DNA of 64,000 bases from Bufo bufo (lineage: Eukaryota > Chordata > Amphibia > Anura > Bufonidae): assembly GCF_905171765.1 (NCBI RefSeq), contig NC_053394.1, positions 159,721,256 to 159,785,255 on the forward strand, given 5' to 3'. The number at the start of each line of letters is the position of its first letter. Position 1 is the stretch's first letter. The notes beneath the pieces were generated by a model, which was given only the letters and a program-made list of their open reading frames with translations, had not been told where the DNA came from and ran no database searches. The translations under genes were made by a program, and so were the position numbers. Of this stretch, positions 10,937 to 57,843 are shown in pieces.

Positions 10937-11905
10937 CACAATTGGTGATTTAGCAGGTAAATCCATCCCTATTGTTTTATCATCCCTATTAAGTGCTGAT
11001 GTATATGAATAATCTTTGCAATTTCTTTATATCCCGTACTAAATGGTAGTATAAGTTTGGGTCCTATATCTTTTGTTTGTGGCCTAACTATATCTGCTGT
11101 TTTTTCTTCAGAGACCTTACTTTTTCTAATGACCTATGAAGGCCTTGGATGGGATATTTTTTATCAAAAAACTGGGTGAGAACTTGTACTTCCTCTTCAA
11201 ACTCCCTGGTAAAATGTAGAAGAAGATGTCCTCACACATCTTCAAAGATTAAATCTAGATGTTGTCTTCTTAAAGAAGACTCACTGGAAATAAGGGGATG
11301 CATGTATTTTAAAGGGTTTTACCAAGAAATTCAATTTGTTACGAATCACTATAAATTAGGTATACCCGTACTGAGGGAATGTATGCAGCAGGCTGCTGCA
11401 GTGAGCCTGCTCCATACGCGGAGGGTGATCCCTCTGAACCCTGTCATTTAACCCCTCAGATGCCAGGATTATAACTGATCACGGCATCTGTGAGATAAGG
11501 CAGAGGGATGCGCTCCATCTGCCTTCCAATCAGGGCCCCCGCAGTGAAATCGCCACTAGAGGCTGACTTATTGCTGGAACGTAAACAATGCAGCTTCTCT
11601 AGAACATTGCAGCTCGATTTGCAAAAGGGACACTGTACCCAGACCACATCAATGAGCTGAAGTGGTCTGGGTGCCTTTTGTGTCGCTTTAACTTTGAAAT
11701 CTTATTAAAGATTGTGTAGGGTGTGGCTGGAGGCGGGGCATGGATGCGGGACAAGGGTGGGGCTTGCAGCAGAATATGGGTGGGGCCTGTAAGGGGGCCC
11801 TTTATTTATTTTGCCCGGGGGCCCTGAGGGTTCTCAGTCCGCCCCTGACTGCTAGTGTGTTCCTCACAGGTAGTCTCCTCAGTAGCAGACAGTGTACCCC
11901 AGCAA
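10937..11905. other. Intergenic sequence without recognisable gene
   Basis: Short unrelated frames only. From about 11700 a G-rich stretch with repeated GGGTGGGGCYTG resembles an old dispersed repeat. Confidence 0.5.
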
Positions 11906-12135
11906 AAATGCATACAATGGAGGATGTCTGCAGCGGACCACATGCACCACAAAAGCATCCTACACAAGATGGAATAATGTGTGGATGCGAATATAAAAAT
12001 ACATAAATCACTGCAAAAGGTGCACCTTTCGCAGTGATTTATATATTTTTATATTCGCATCCACACATTATTCCATCTTGTGTAGGATGCTATAGTGGTG
12101 CATGTGGTCCGCTGCCGACATCCTCCATTGTATTG
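11906..12135. repeat. Palindrome with arms of about 105 bp
   Basis: The left arm (AATGCATACAATGGAGGATG onward) returns inverted at 12026-12135. The centre near 12021 carries AAAGGTGCACCTTT. The centre-plus-stem motif GTGCACCTTTCGCAGTGATT occurs again at 12611-12630 outside the palindrome. No target-site duplication was identified. Confidence 0.8.
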
Positions 12136-14397
12136 CCGTTAGCAATGGATCACATGCGGAGGAATTGCTCCCCCGGTTATAAAAACGCCACAGTGTTTGG
12201 GGTTTTTGAGCATTTCCTCCCATTTAGGCCACTTTATTTCAGTTATTTTTCTTGATATGTTTAGAATGTGCCATTGCGTACTGCTGGTAGCATTCTGTTG
12301 CACCTGGTAGCCTGTGTCACATGGCCTGTTATAGGTGGGGCTTACAGCCTTATCATCTCTCCCACTACCTGAGTGATTTCACTGTGGAGGTATATGGCAG
12401 CTTGGCTGTAAGTTGTATCTTAGCACCTCTCAGACCGTGTTCACACATCGTAGGTAGTCTAGTGGTAGGAACCCATGCCACACTGAGATACCTTGACAGT
12501 GGTGCAAAAGGGCTCTGATGTGTTCCTGACTGGAATGCATTGGCTAAAGTCTCAGTTGTTAACATCAGCTTGAGGAATTAGCCAGTGTTGTCAGTTGCAT
12601 ATCATTGTGGTGCACCTTTCGCAGTGATTTAGGGTTTCACTTACTTGCACAACCAAAGTTTAATGGAGGCATACAGTTTCCAGACATTAAAGTGTAACTG
12701 TCAGATTTTTTTTGTTATTTGCTAGTTTATTACAGCTAGGCATGAACACCTGAGTTAGTCTGTCAATGATTATCAAAAGATCAGAAATTACCTTATAATA
12801 ACAACTCTTATTAATGTCCCCTATGCCTTTCATTTGGTCCCTTAATAGAGCATTGCTAGGTCTTCCTGGTCTTCAGCTCAGTGTATACAGAACACAGGGG
12901 GGCAGTCCTTCTCACTGCATGCCTGCATTAGGCTTCAGAGTGAAGAGGCGTGTCTCTTAGGAATCCAATCTGATTGGCTGGCAGGAAGCTGGTGGCAAAA
13001 GCAAGTTTATAAGTGAGGGAAAGCAGTTTTGGCCGCAGAGAACTGGCAGAGGAGCCATCTGGAGAAGATCCTCATATTGTAGGGGTTAAAACAGCCGTTA
13101 CTAAGGGAAAAACTCAAGGAAAACAGAGGTATGTGAAGAAACTAAACATTGCTTTATGCATAATGCTACAGCAGCAGTGACATTTGATAAAATAGATTGT
13201 TTAGATAAAAACATCTTAATGGACTGGTTAGAAAATATATTTCACTTCTCCCTTGTTGCCCTTGAGACATACCTAATTAATGGTTGTTCACTGCAGAGCC
13301 ATTGTCTCTTCCTTTTTAGCACTACTACAGCCACGCAAGACAATCTTGCAAACATGACTAGTGTCTAATAGGACAACCCATTATTAATTCTGGAAAAAGC
13401 TCACTTATATACTGAAGATGGACTGGATTAATGCATCTCTACAAAAAGAGACCAAGGTTCATTCTTTAAAACTGGTCGCCAGTCATACGACTGCTAAACT
13501 TCCACATTGGAAAAACAAAGAAAATAAAAAAGTCAGGTTGAAACCCCAGATGAGATCAGGGGCGGCACCACTGTGAAGGGTAGTATGGTATAAATTGAAC
13601 TGTAGTGATTGTGAAAAACTAACAAGAGAAAAAAATACAAGTGCTTCTAAAAGAACAAGGATAGCTCACAGTAATTACCCCTCCTGATGGTGTGTATACA
13701 GCTGCTCTCGATAAAAATTACCGGTCTCCGCAAGATGTCGAGGGACTGTGTTACATAAGCAGGGAGAAGACAGCGCTCGTATTCATCAACAGATATGGAC
13801 AATGTAGTAGAGCATGTAGTGTGCCCGCTCTACTCGAGAGGGGGATAAACAAGATGAGCTCAAGACACTCTCGTGCCGGGTTTGCATAGACAAGATAGAT
13901 CCCTCTGCAGTCCAGGAATGCAACCAGGACAAGAAACAGGATTTTATTCAAACTGAATGCATTTCAGGGTTATGGGAGAATCCCTTCATTAAAGCTCACA
14001 TAGCAGCTGAACACAAATGTCCTCATATACAGATAGCTATCGTAGTAATGCCATCATTAGGAAACCAGTCCCGACAAGCGCAGGGGCTCCGTGATGTCAG
14101 TTCCGGTCATACAACATCCTCTGGCTGAGCTCCTGCACTTGGTGGGACTGGTTTCCTCTTTCCTCTCTCTCCCCTTCCCACCCACACTTTACAGCTTAGC
14201 TAACTCACCTGATGGTTTGATCTTCAGACGTTCACCTTCTACAAAAAGGACCCTGTCTATATGAGAGATATGACCCCAACGCTCAAGCTACATCCCCTCA
14301 TGGGAGACCCAATTTTGAACCACACAAGTGCAACAATAACTTAGTAATAGTGCCGGCTGAGCCCATGCTGTGTACCGCAAATTGCATAAACCATGTG
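12136..14397. other. Intergenic sequence, old dispersed repeats, no gene
   Basis: Contains TAAAGTGTAACTGTCAGA near 12690, the start of a repeat that runs to about 13100, and repeat-like sequence at 13900-14170. The small ORF frames show no family features. Confidence 0.5.
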
Positions 14398-14695
14398 CCC
14401 ACTGGCGGATGCAGACCCCATTCAAGTGATCCGCATTTAACGGTCCACACCGCAAAAAAGCAGTGCATGCACTATTTTTATGCGGTGTGGAGCCACGGAC
14501 AGAAAACCCATGGAAGCACTCTGTAGGCTTCTGATCCGTGCCTCTGTTCCGTACCGCACCGTATCATCCAGATTGCAGACCCATTCAAATGAATGGGTCC
14601 ACATCCGTGATACGCTCTATACATGGCCAGCGCTCATATATTGTGCACCCGCTGTTTGCGGGCCACAATACGGGCACAGCCATGTGCATGAGGCC
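14398..14695. mobile_element. Harbinger-type MITE, GCATGAGGCC family, left end degraded
   Basis: The right end CATGTGCATGAGGCC is followed by TTA. The body carries the family hallmark CCATTCAAATGAATGGGTCC and tandem CCGCACCG-like motifs. The left end (near 14398) has lost the GGCCTCATGCACACG terminus. Confidence 0.65.
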
Positions 14696-15325
14696 TTAAA
14701 CCTAACACTTGTCTAGAAAAGCATCTCCAGTTTTATTATCCACCCTCTTACTGGAGTGAGACTAACTATTTTTTTTTTTTTATAGTTAAGTGTTAAATCT
14801 AGAGGGAAACTAATTAACAGAGCCAACCACACCCACTTCCCCAACCATATTTCAAAACTGCAGTGAGTAGTGTAAAAATGCAAAAAGTTGCAAAATTTAG
14901 GTCCAAAAAAGTCACAAAAGCCCCATTTGCAACTTTGTAAAGCCAGAATTCTGGAGTGAAGGCATGATAAATCAGGGCCAAAGTGTGAGTTAGTGTCTGA
15001 ACAGCAAAGGGAGCAGATGCAAAATGTAGACACATAAACCGTCCCTGGACCTAGGTACGTACCAGCCAGTGGAAGGCCAGAAAGAACTTTACCTGGAAAA
15101 ACAGGGCAGAAGAGAGAGAGAGAGAGAGAGAGGTGTAGCGTAGAAGCTCTGTAGAGATAAGGGGGGGGGGGGGGGGTCATTTACTATCCAGAAATATGCC
15201 TACAATAACAAAGTTATTTGCGCCACAATCTGCGACTTTTCCCTGCTCAGGAAATGTCTAAAAAAGTGGGCATGGCATGGGCAGGGAAGTGGACAAGCCA
15301 TCTCCTTCATCATTCTCTGCGTTTA
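14696..15325. other. No gene; simple repeats
   Basis: Poly-T at 14769-14781, an (AG)n microsatellite at about 15112-15133 and an uninterrupted G run at about 15161-15177. No coding or transposon features recognised. Confidence 0.6.
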
Positions 15326-16271
15326 GGCCTCTTTCACACGGGCGTTGCAGGAAAAGGTGCGGGTGCGTTGCAGGAACATGCGCGATTTTTCCACGAGAGT
15401 GCAAAACATTGTAATGCGTTTTGCACTCACGTGAGAAAAATCGGCATGTTTGGTACCCAAACCCAAACTTCTTCACATAAGTTCGAGTTTGGGTTAGGTG
15501 CTGGGTAGATTGGATTATTTTCCCTTGTAACATGGTTATAAGGGAAAATAATAGCATTCATAATACAGAATGCATAGTACAATAGCGCTGGAGGGGTTAA
15601 AAAAATAATAATAATAATTAAACTCCCCTTAATTCACTTGATCGCGCAGCCCGGCTTCTCTTCTGTCTTTTTTTTTGATGTGCAGGAAAAGGACCTGTGG
15701 TGACGTCACTCCGGTCATCACATGATCCATCACCATGGTAAAAGATCATGTGACGGACCATGTGATGACCGGAGTGACGTCACCACAGGTCCTTTTCCTG
15801 CGCACAGCAAAAAAGAAGACAAAAGAGAAGCCGGGCTGCGCGAGCAAGTGGATTAAGGTGAGTTTAATATTTTTTTTTTAACCCCTCCATCCCTATTGTA
15901 CTATGCATTCTGTATTCAGAATGCTATTATTTTCCCTTATAACCATGTTATAAGGGAAAATAATAATGATCGAGTCTCCATCCCGATGGTCTCATAGCAA
16001 CCGTGCGTGAAAATCGCACAGCATCCGCACTTGCTTGCGGATGCTTGCGATTTTCACGCAGCCCCATTCACTTCTATGGGGCCTGCGTTGCGTGATAAAC
16101 GCACAATATAGAGCATGCTGCGATTTTCACGCAACGCATAAGTGATGCGTGAAAATCACCTCTCATGTGCACAGCCCCATAGAAATGAATGGGTCAGGAT
16201 TCAGTGCGGGTGCAATGCGTTCACCTCACGCATTGCACCCGAGCGGAATACTCGCCCGTGTGAAAGGGACC
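15326..16271. mobile_element. Harbinger-type MITE, CACACGGGCG family, copy 1 (946 bp)
   Basis: Inverted ends GGCCTCTTTCACACGGGCG and GGTCCCTTTCACACGGGCG, flanked by TTA (15323-15325 and 16272-16274), the PIF/Harbinger target. It contains an internal palindrome centred near 15735 with GTGACGTCACTCCGGTCATC arms, and an outer inverted pair TTTTCCCTTATAACCATG. No transposase. Confidence 0.85.
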
Positions 16272-16980
16272 TTAAGGAGCAGAAAATTGTATAAATGTAA
16301 GCCAGCAAGGAAGCTAGCTTACATTTAGACTAGTACTGTATACGCTGGCGCCTCATCATAACTTCGGCGGATCCACCACCAGCTATAGGGGTTATTAAGG
16401 CCGGCGTCTAAAATGCCGGTCTTAATAAAGGACCCCCAAGGTTTCTAAAGAGGACCTATTGCGTCTACAATATATTTGTTCAGGAGTTTTCTCCCAGTGC
16501 CTGAACAAATATTGGAGCAAATTGGCCATCGGCATAAAAGGTTACTGTAGAAGTGTACTGTAAGTAGAGCAACCTGTTAAAAAAAAGTGCAGAGCATAAT
16601 CTGACATTTAGGGTCCAACCTGTGGTTGTCAGAGTTATTTTTTTGTTCTTTCTATGTTCCTACCTGGGCAAATATAATAGCTTTCCAATTAACTCACTTT
16701 AACTCCAGTGGCTGGTTTCTCAGATATAACTGAGGGTCACATGACCTGTGATGTCAGCTTCTCTCCCTGCTCTGATAAACTTAGTTTACAAGCCTGTAAA
16801 GGAGAAGTCACTGTGCTGGCCACGCCCCCCTTCACTGCAGTCTGCTCTCTCCTAGCATTCTTAACCCCTTCAGCTGCACATACTGGCTAGCTGCAGCAGT
16901 GATAATTCTGGGCACAGGAGCTTAAGGACTAGAGAGAGCATTGCACAAGAAGGTAGGGGGAAGATCCTGTGTGTATTAGC
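16272..16980. other. No gene; left part of a repeat that carries the 109-bp array
   Basis: Around 16380-16440 there is an inverted pair on the motif CCGGCATTTTA/AATGCCGG. From about 16600 the sequence looks like the leading part of an interspersed repeat that ends near 17820 in GGACAACCCCTTTAA. Confidence 0.45.
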
Positions 16981-17640
16981 AGTGTCATTATACAGCTGGG
17001 ACTTGTAGTTCTACACATACAACATGCTGCAGAGTCTCCCAGCAGGCAGACATGTCACTCAGGGCAGCTCTTGTATTCACTCCCTTAGCAGTGTCATTAT
17101 ACAGCTGGGACTTGTAGTACTACACATACAACATGCTGCAGAGTCTCCCAGAAGGCAGACATGTCACTCAGGGCAGCTCTTGTATTCACTCCCTTAGCAG
17201 TGTCATTATACAGCTGGGACTTGTAGTTCTACACATACAACATGCTGCAGAGTCTCCCAGCAGGCAGACATGTCACTCAGGGCAGCTCTTGTATTCACTC
17301 CCTTAGCAGTGTCATTATACAGCTGGGACTTGTAGTTCTACACATACAACATGCTGCAGAGTCTCCCAGCACGCATACATGTCACTCAGGGCAGCACTTG
17401 TATTCAATCCCTTAGCAGTGTCATTATACAGCTGGGATTTGTAGTCCTACACATACAACATGCTGCAGAGTCTCCCAGCAGGCAGACATGTCACTCAGGG
17501 CAGCTCTTGTATTCACTCCCTTAGCAGTGTCATTATACAGCTGGGACTTGTAGTTCTACACATACAACATGCTGCAGAGTCTCACAGCAGGCAGAAATGT
17601 CACTCAGGGCAGCACTTGTATTCACTCCCTTAGCAGAGCA
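16981..17640. repeat. Minisatellite, six units of exactly 109 bp
   Basis: Unit starts (AGTGTCATTATACAGCTGGG) at 16981, 17090, 17199, 17308, 17417 and 17526; the array ends near 17635. Spacing is a constant 109 bp with only scattered substitutions. Each unit has ACTTGTAGTTCTACA and CATGCTGCAGAGTCTCCCAG. Confidence 0.95.
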
Positions 17641-19071
17641 GGGGGAGGGGCAGAGAGTGTTTTTATTGCATGTAAACAAAGGGCCAGAAGAGAACCAGGG
17701 AAATGAGGAAATATATATATTTTTGCATAAAACTTGCTTAGCGAAGTTATATATTGCTGCCTATCAGATTTTCAGTGCTATATATATTTTTTTTTCATAA
17801 CTCGGACAACCCCTTTAATCCTTCAGTAAAGAATAATTTGTTGTTAACCTGACTTAATTATTCCCTGCACTGCTACACTGCACCAACATCTACAGCTGCA
17901 CCAAGGAACTCTGCCTTTCACCTCAACCAACATCAGGCAGGAGGACCCAAAACCAGAGTGCCCTGAAAGGAACAACAGGTGTGCCCATCACTACATGGCC
18001 CAGGGGAGCAACAGAGTCGGCCACTCCTATCCTCTCCCCTCTCCTGGGCCCACTGCATTCTCTAATCATGGGCTTTTCTGCTTCTTTTGATGCACCAATT
18101 ATTCTGCTTGCTTTGGAATCATGAGACACCCTACAAAGTAATGAGGTTGACTACGTTCAGTTTACTAAGCTAATAATGTTATGCATTAACTTGTGCTTCT
18201 TTCCATTTTAGGTTGAACTGGTTGGGTGAAAAAGAGTTAATTGTATCTCTGTAGTTTAGGGATATTTTTAATGTGCAATGTGATGCAGATGTGTGTTAAA
18301 GGTTCAGTGTCAGGATATTGATAGGATATGTCATCAATATCAGATACCTACCCCAATCGGCTCTTGTGAGCACTGCATCCTCTCCAAAATTTACCAGCAC
18401 GCCATCTCCCTGGTAGCGATGGGACACTTTTCTCTACTGCACTCTTGAATGGGAGAGGAAGGGGGTTAATTACACCTCCTCACCGCTACAAGAGAGATGG
18501 CATGCAAGTGAACACTGAAGAGGATGCAGCACTCACACAAGCGCAGTAGCCTCTTCTACCAGCTGATCGGGAGGGGAGTCAGGTCAGACCCCCGCCCCTC
18601 TGATATTGGTGAAGTATCCAGTTTGCTTTTCACAAATATCTCAGTCCTTTTAAATGTTGATTTTACCCAGTGGGGCACATTTACTAAAGTGTCTGCGCCA
18701 TTTTTTGTCATATTCTTTCCTTGATACCCTTGTTTATTTGTGTCTGCACAATTTATTAACAATGTTGCTGCCGTTTTGTTGTGTTTTTGCGACGCCTGCG
18801 CCATTTTCTGATTTTACGACAAATTCTTATGGTGCACTTAGGTACGCTAGTTCTGGGGACACATACATGTGTGCATATTTCTTTGTCATTTTTTGGCATA
18901 CAAAGTGGCTTAAAACTATGACACTCTTGGGGTGGCGTATTTTTTGTCCACATGTATATGATTTTGTTTCGCAATTGCGATTTTTTTTTTACACACTTTT
19001 TTTTAGCTGTGTTCTACAATGTAATCTTTGACCTTTTCCAAAGAGCTTTTTGTCTCATAAGCTTAAGGTTG
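17641..19071. other. Intergenic sequence, no gene
   Basis: 18290-18620 resembles a dispersed repeat with GATATTGATAGGATATGTCA and CCCCCGCCCCTCTGATATTG. The remainder is AT-rich and has no recognised feature. Confidence 0.5.
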
Positions 19072-19074
19072 TTA

Positions 19075-19958
19075 GGCCTCTTTCAGACGGGCGTTGCGGG
19101 AAAAGGTGCGGGTGCGTTACAGGAACACCCGCGATTTTTCCGGCGAGTGCAAAAGATTGTAATGCGTTTTGCACTCGCGTGAGAAAAATCGCGCATGTTT
19201 GGTACCCAAACCCGAACTTCTTCACAGAAGTTCGGGCTTGGGATCGGTGTTGTGTAGATTGTATTATTTTCCCTTATAACATGGTTATAAGGGAAAATAA
19301 TAGCATTCTGAATACAGAATGCATAGTACAATAGCGCTGGAGGGGTTAAATAAAAATAAATTATTTAACTCACCTTAGTCCACTTGCTCGCGCAGCCGAG
19401 CATCTCCTTCTGTCTCCTTTGCTGAACAGGACCTGTGGTGACGTCACTCCGGTCATCACATGATCTTTTACCATGGTGATGGATCATGTGATGACCGGAG
19501 TGACGTCACCACAGGTCCTGTTAAGCAAAGGAGACAGAAGGAGATGCCGGGCTGCACGAGCAAGTGGACTAAGGTGAGTTAAATAATTTTTTATTTATTT
19601 TTTTTTAACCCCTCCAGCGCTATTTTACTTTGCATTCTGTATTCAGAATGCCATTTTCCCTTATAACCATGTTATAAGGGGAAATAATAATGATCGGGTC
19701 CCCATTCCGATCGTCTCCTAGCAACAGTGCGTGAAAATCGCACCGCATCCGCACTTGCTTGCGATTTTCACGCAACCCCATTCACTTCTATGGGGCCTGC
19801 GTTGCGTGAAAAACACAGAATATAGAGCGTGATGCGTGAAAATCACCGCTCATGTGAAAAGCCCCATAGAAGTGAATGGGTCGGTATTCAGTCCGGGTGC
19901 AATGCGTTCAACTCACGCATCGCATCCGTGCGGAATACTCGCCCGTGTGAAAGGGGCC
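19075..19958. mobile_element. Harbinger-type MITE, CACACGGGCG family, copy 2 (884 bp)
   Basis: Same ends as the copy at 15326, with TTA at 19072-19074 and 19959-19961. The same nested palindromes are present (GTGACGTCACTCCGGTCATC near 19437 and inverted near 19490). Shorter near the right end than copy 1. Confidence 0.88.
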
Positions 19959-20073
19959 TTAGTCATATTTTTTTTTTTTTTTTTTTTGTAGGGATAGGAA
20001 ACATTTTTCTAATATACTTTATTTAGGCAGAACCTTTATTTTTAGGAGAAAACTAGGGCTGAGATGCCCCTAA

Positions 20074-20497
20074 GGCCTCATGCACACGACCGTCGTTTTG
20101 GTCCGCATCCAAGCCGCAGTATTTGTGGCTCAGATGCATACCCATTCTCTTCAATGGGGCCACAAAAGATGCGGACAGCACTCAGTGTTGCCCCGTTCCG
20201 TGGTCCGCAAAAAAAAAATATAACCTGTCCTATTCTTGTCCGTTTTGCGGATCTGCAATTTGCAGACCCATTCACTTTAATGGGTCCGCGATCCGCCCAT
20301 TCCGCAAAAAAGATAGGACATGTTTTATCTTTTTGCAGGACGGAAGTACAGGATGAAACCCCACGGAAGCACACCGTCGTACTTCCGTAGGGTACCGTTC
20401 CGTGCTTCCGTTCCGGATCTCCAGATTCGCAGACCAATTGAAGTGAATGCGGTCCGCAATACGACAACAGGACACCTACGGTCGGGTGCAGGAGGCC
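20074..20497. mobile_element. Harbinger-type MITE, GCATGAGGCC family, full length
   Basis: Starts GGCCTCATGCACACGACCG and ends CGGTCGGGTGCAGGAGGCC, with TAA on both sides (20071-20073 and 20498-20500). Palindromic body with CCCATTCACTTTAATGGGTC near 20270. Confidence 0.85.
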
Positions 20498-20500
20498 TAA

Positions 20501-22248
20501 GGGACATCCATCTTTCGAACAGGGAAGTGCTGCACTGACTAGGATGACAGACTGGGATCTGGCAGGCATCTGCATATAGTAGCGGGGCAATTCAGTTATT
20601 ATAGAAGAAATATATATTAATACAGAAAAAATTTCCTTTCTTCGTGGCCAGTGCTGTCCATGAGCCCGCCCCCCCCTGGACTGGTGATTTCAAATGGAGT
20701 GTTGTGGGCCAAATGTATCCCATAAATGATGGAATTACGACAGTTCCTCTGGAGACAGTACTTCATAAAGGATTCACCTCTCAATAGCAATGGGGAAGGG
20801 AACCAACCTGAGCAGGGTCCCCTCTCTCTGTAAAGGCCCTATAGCAGCTGTAACTGCTGCATGTATACTACATTTGTCCTCGACTCCACCCATCATTAAT
20901 TAAGAGTTGAACTCCTGGTTCCTGAGATGGGCCTTTTGCAGTGGGAAGTTTTCTACAGAAGGTGCCGTTGTATTACAATGAGGGAACAACCAAAATCTTT
21001 TCACTCCAGAAGAAAACCCTCACATTCCTCCAAACAAGATTGGGTGTAGGGGTGGGTAAATCATTGTATTATTTTTCATTTTGGCCATAGTTTGTTGACT
21101 AATGTTCCTCTACTTGTGGCAGAGAAGACAGCGTATGCCATCCCTGCACTGTTTTCTGTGGAGCTCCTACACAGGTTCCAGGGAACGCCAGTAGAAAAAT
21201 CACTGAAATAGACTATTATAATCAAGGCTTCAATAGCCAGTTCTATAACGTATGAAGGCAATGTTTCAGTCCAGAATGCTACTGTTTTAAGTGGGCTCCC
21301 CTGCTGTTGGCCCTTCTCAGCATTTTTTCCCTCCTGGCATCAGCTTTCCATTGCCCTTTTCCTCTGTTTGGGTCATTAACACATTATAGGAACTTAGATG
21401 CCGGTCTTAATTAAAATCGCCAAATAAAACGTAAAAATGTACTTAAGTACGTGTACATGGGACACCATTCTATAACGGCGAGTAAGAGGACGACGAGGCA
21501 CTAGAGGTCCAGTCAATTCACATGGACCCCCCACTTCTACAGCGTATGAAATTCACAGCGCTGTATCATGAGGTCCCATAGCAACCAGCTGCTTTCTCTC
21601 TATTGTATCATAAGTGTATCAGGGGTCTGTTACCTCCCTCAAGCTAAGGAGCAGTAATACATGAACAGTACTATGCCTGCCGTGTCCAGATCACACATTT
21701 TTACGTGTCTACTCCTCCTGCTATGTGTCAATAAACCAGTGCTGTAATACATTGAGAGGACTGTCAAGCTCATGCTCAGGAGTCCTCTCCACTATCGGTG
21801 TGCGTAGCAGAAGTCCTAGCAATGCATTACAGCACATCAGGGAAATGGGAGGGAGTACCCACATAACATATTCATGTAGTACTACATCTAATAGTGTTTG
21901 AGGGAGGTGACAGACTTCAACATGGAGATCTCTGTCAGAAATGATTAGAAGCTCGTGAAAAGAATGAAAGCTGTAATAAAGGGAACGAATGGAAGTATGA
22001 AAGTGTGTGTATAGATGATGGAAGAGTTCAGCTTCAGCGGACACACGGTGGCAGTTGATGGTCAATTCATTTTATCCCACCTGCCATCCAAGCTCCATAG
22101 AGATGTAGCAATAAACCAGTCCTTCCCAGTTCTCATGCAAAGAAGAATAAGGTCCAGACATTTCTCCCATTATACAGCACTGGAAATTATTTTTGAGGTG
22201 TAAAAAAAATAGTAATGAAACTGCTCAGTTAAAGTGGATGCATGTTTT
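20501..22248. other. Sequence downstream of gstp, no gene seen
   Basis: Low repeat content. No frame with family features, and no conserved neighbour gene was recognised. The gstp poly(A) signal marks its right edge. Confidence 0.55.
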
Positions 22249-22254
22249 TTTATT
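22249..22254 (-). promoter_or_regulatory. Probable poly(A) signal of gstp
   Basis: AATAAA on the minus strand (TTTATT on plus), about 330 nt after the stop. It is the first such hexamer I find downstream of exon 7, so the 3' UTR would be roughly 350 nt. There is no transcript evidence. Confidence 0.5.
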
Positions 22255-22585
22255 GTTCCAATGTATCCAAAGTGGAAATGAGGCAACTCTGCAATAGGCC
22301 TTGATATAAAACAATTCTACTACAGTATTCTGTGTACACAGCTTCCACTCAGCCCTATGCATCTCCATAGTAACAAACAACCCTGGTATTAGTCTGATAC
22401 TGCAGTCATACTTCCGTATATCTGCCGCCTACATACAGCTGGTATATTAGTAAGAACTAGGGGACAGAATACTACAAGAACACCTGTTAGAGTAGCGACT
22501 AGACTGGGGATTTCTATAGAATATTTAGGGGCTGTGACTGAGGTACTACGGTTGCAAATATTTACTATTCTCTTATTTTTTTTCC

Positions 22586-56998
<34,413 letters not shown>

Positions 56999-56999
<1 letters not shown>

Positions 57000-57050
57000 T
57001 GTTTTCTCACTGGTCCAGGAACTGATAACTCCAGAAGCTGATTTGGACTA
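56999..57050 (-). other. gstp1: gstp exon 1: 5' untranslated leader plus the A of the start codon
   Basis: The 3' end is set by the donor AACAA|GTAAGG (GT at 56998-56997). The exon's last base A joins TG at the start of exon 2 to give ACAATGAGT, a start with A at -3. The 5' end is estimated from the TATA box. There is no ATG inside this leader, so no upstream ORF. Confidence 0.8.
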
Positions 57051-57074
57051 GGCAGTTTCAGCTGATGCTTCCCG

Positions 57075-57080
57075 TTTATA
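57075..57080 (-). promoter_or_regulatory. TATA box of gstp
   Basis: TATAAA on the minus strand, between the ARE and exon 1. Normal spacing puts transcription start near 57050. A C-rich Sp1/KLF-like box (CCCTCCCCCA on the minus strand, 57121-57131) lies upstream of the ARE. Confidence 0.8.
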
Positions 57081-57090
57081 TGGAAAGCTG

Positions 57091-57110
57091 CTTTTGCCGA
57101 GTCACCATGA
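57091..57110 (-). promoter_or_regulatory. Antioxidant response element (Nrf2/small Maf or AP-1 site) of gstp
   Basis: On the minus strand the site reads TCATGGTGACTCGGCAAAAG. It matches the extended ARE consensus TMANNRTGAYNNNGCRWWWW at 19 of 20 positions (only the last base differs). It lies 11 bases upstream of the TATA box. Human GSTP1 has a comparable GTGACTCAGC site just upstream of its TATA box. Induction by oxidative or electrophilic stress is inferred. Confidence 0.85.
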
Positions 57111-57131
57111 CAATTTTTACTGGGGGAGGGA

Positions 57132-57843
57132 TCACAATTCCATAGTACATAAGGCAGATAGACATAAAGGAAAGATGACAAGGGCAGTATGGGGGAGGTA
57201 CGGTGATGAGAACACGTATATACTGAAATCTGAGATGTGGTAAAAGGTCAACCAGACTTTCAGATAGATAAAGCTAATAAAATCTATGAGATGTTGGAGA
57301 ACATTATCCAGACTTTTGCATGCAGTGGTATTTCTCTGCCAGGATGCCAACATTTATGCTGGAAACCCAACAGATCCCTGCCGGATCCCATTATAGTGGA
57401 CATGAATCTGGTGATGTCCGGCTATGCCAGATACTACGTAGGGATGAGCGCTCACTCCGTACAGTATTCAAAGTTTTATGCGAATTGACTTCGGATGAAA
57501 GATTCGCTCATCCCTACCGGATACTATCATACCTCACAACTTTTTGGACGGTCAAAGAGGGAAATTTATGGTTCATTGTGTGAAAGATCCATTTTTCCTA
57601 CATATTTATATAGTTCAATAGTTTTTTCTTACGAAATAGAGCCCAAGTAATCTGAATGTAGAAATTTCAAAAATTCCATTTGCATCAAATAATATACAAG
57701 ACGGTGCTCAAATATACATGGAGGAACCAGACAAACACTTTCTGGGTCAAAATTGTGACTGTACTAATGCGAATCAATACTTCAGGTCAAAAAGAGGGAC
57801 ACTTGGGCGGTCTGTACTGTAAGGGCTTGTTCACACAAACTTA
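57132..57843. other. Upstream flank of gstp, with one tiny hAT-like palindrome
   Basis: 57436-57519 has ends TAGGGATGAGCG and CGCTCATCCCTA, with GATACTA next to each side (57427-57433 and 57524-57530), consistent with a minimal hAT MITE. The rest shows no gene or further promoter signature that I can defend. Confidence 0.5.
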
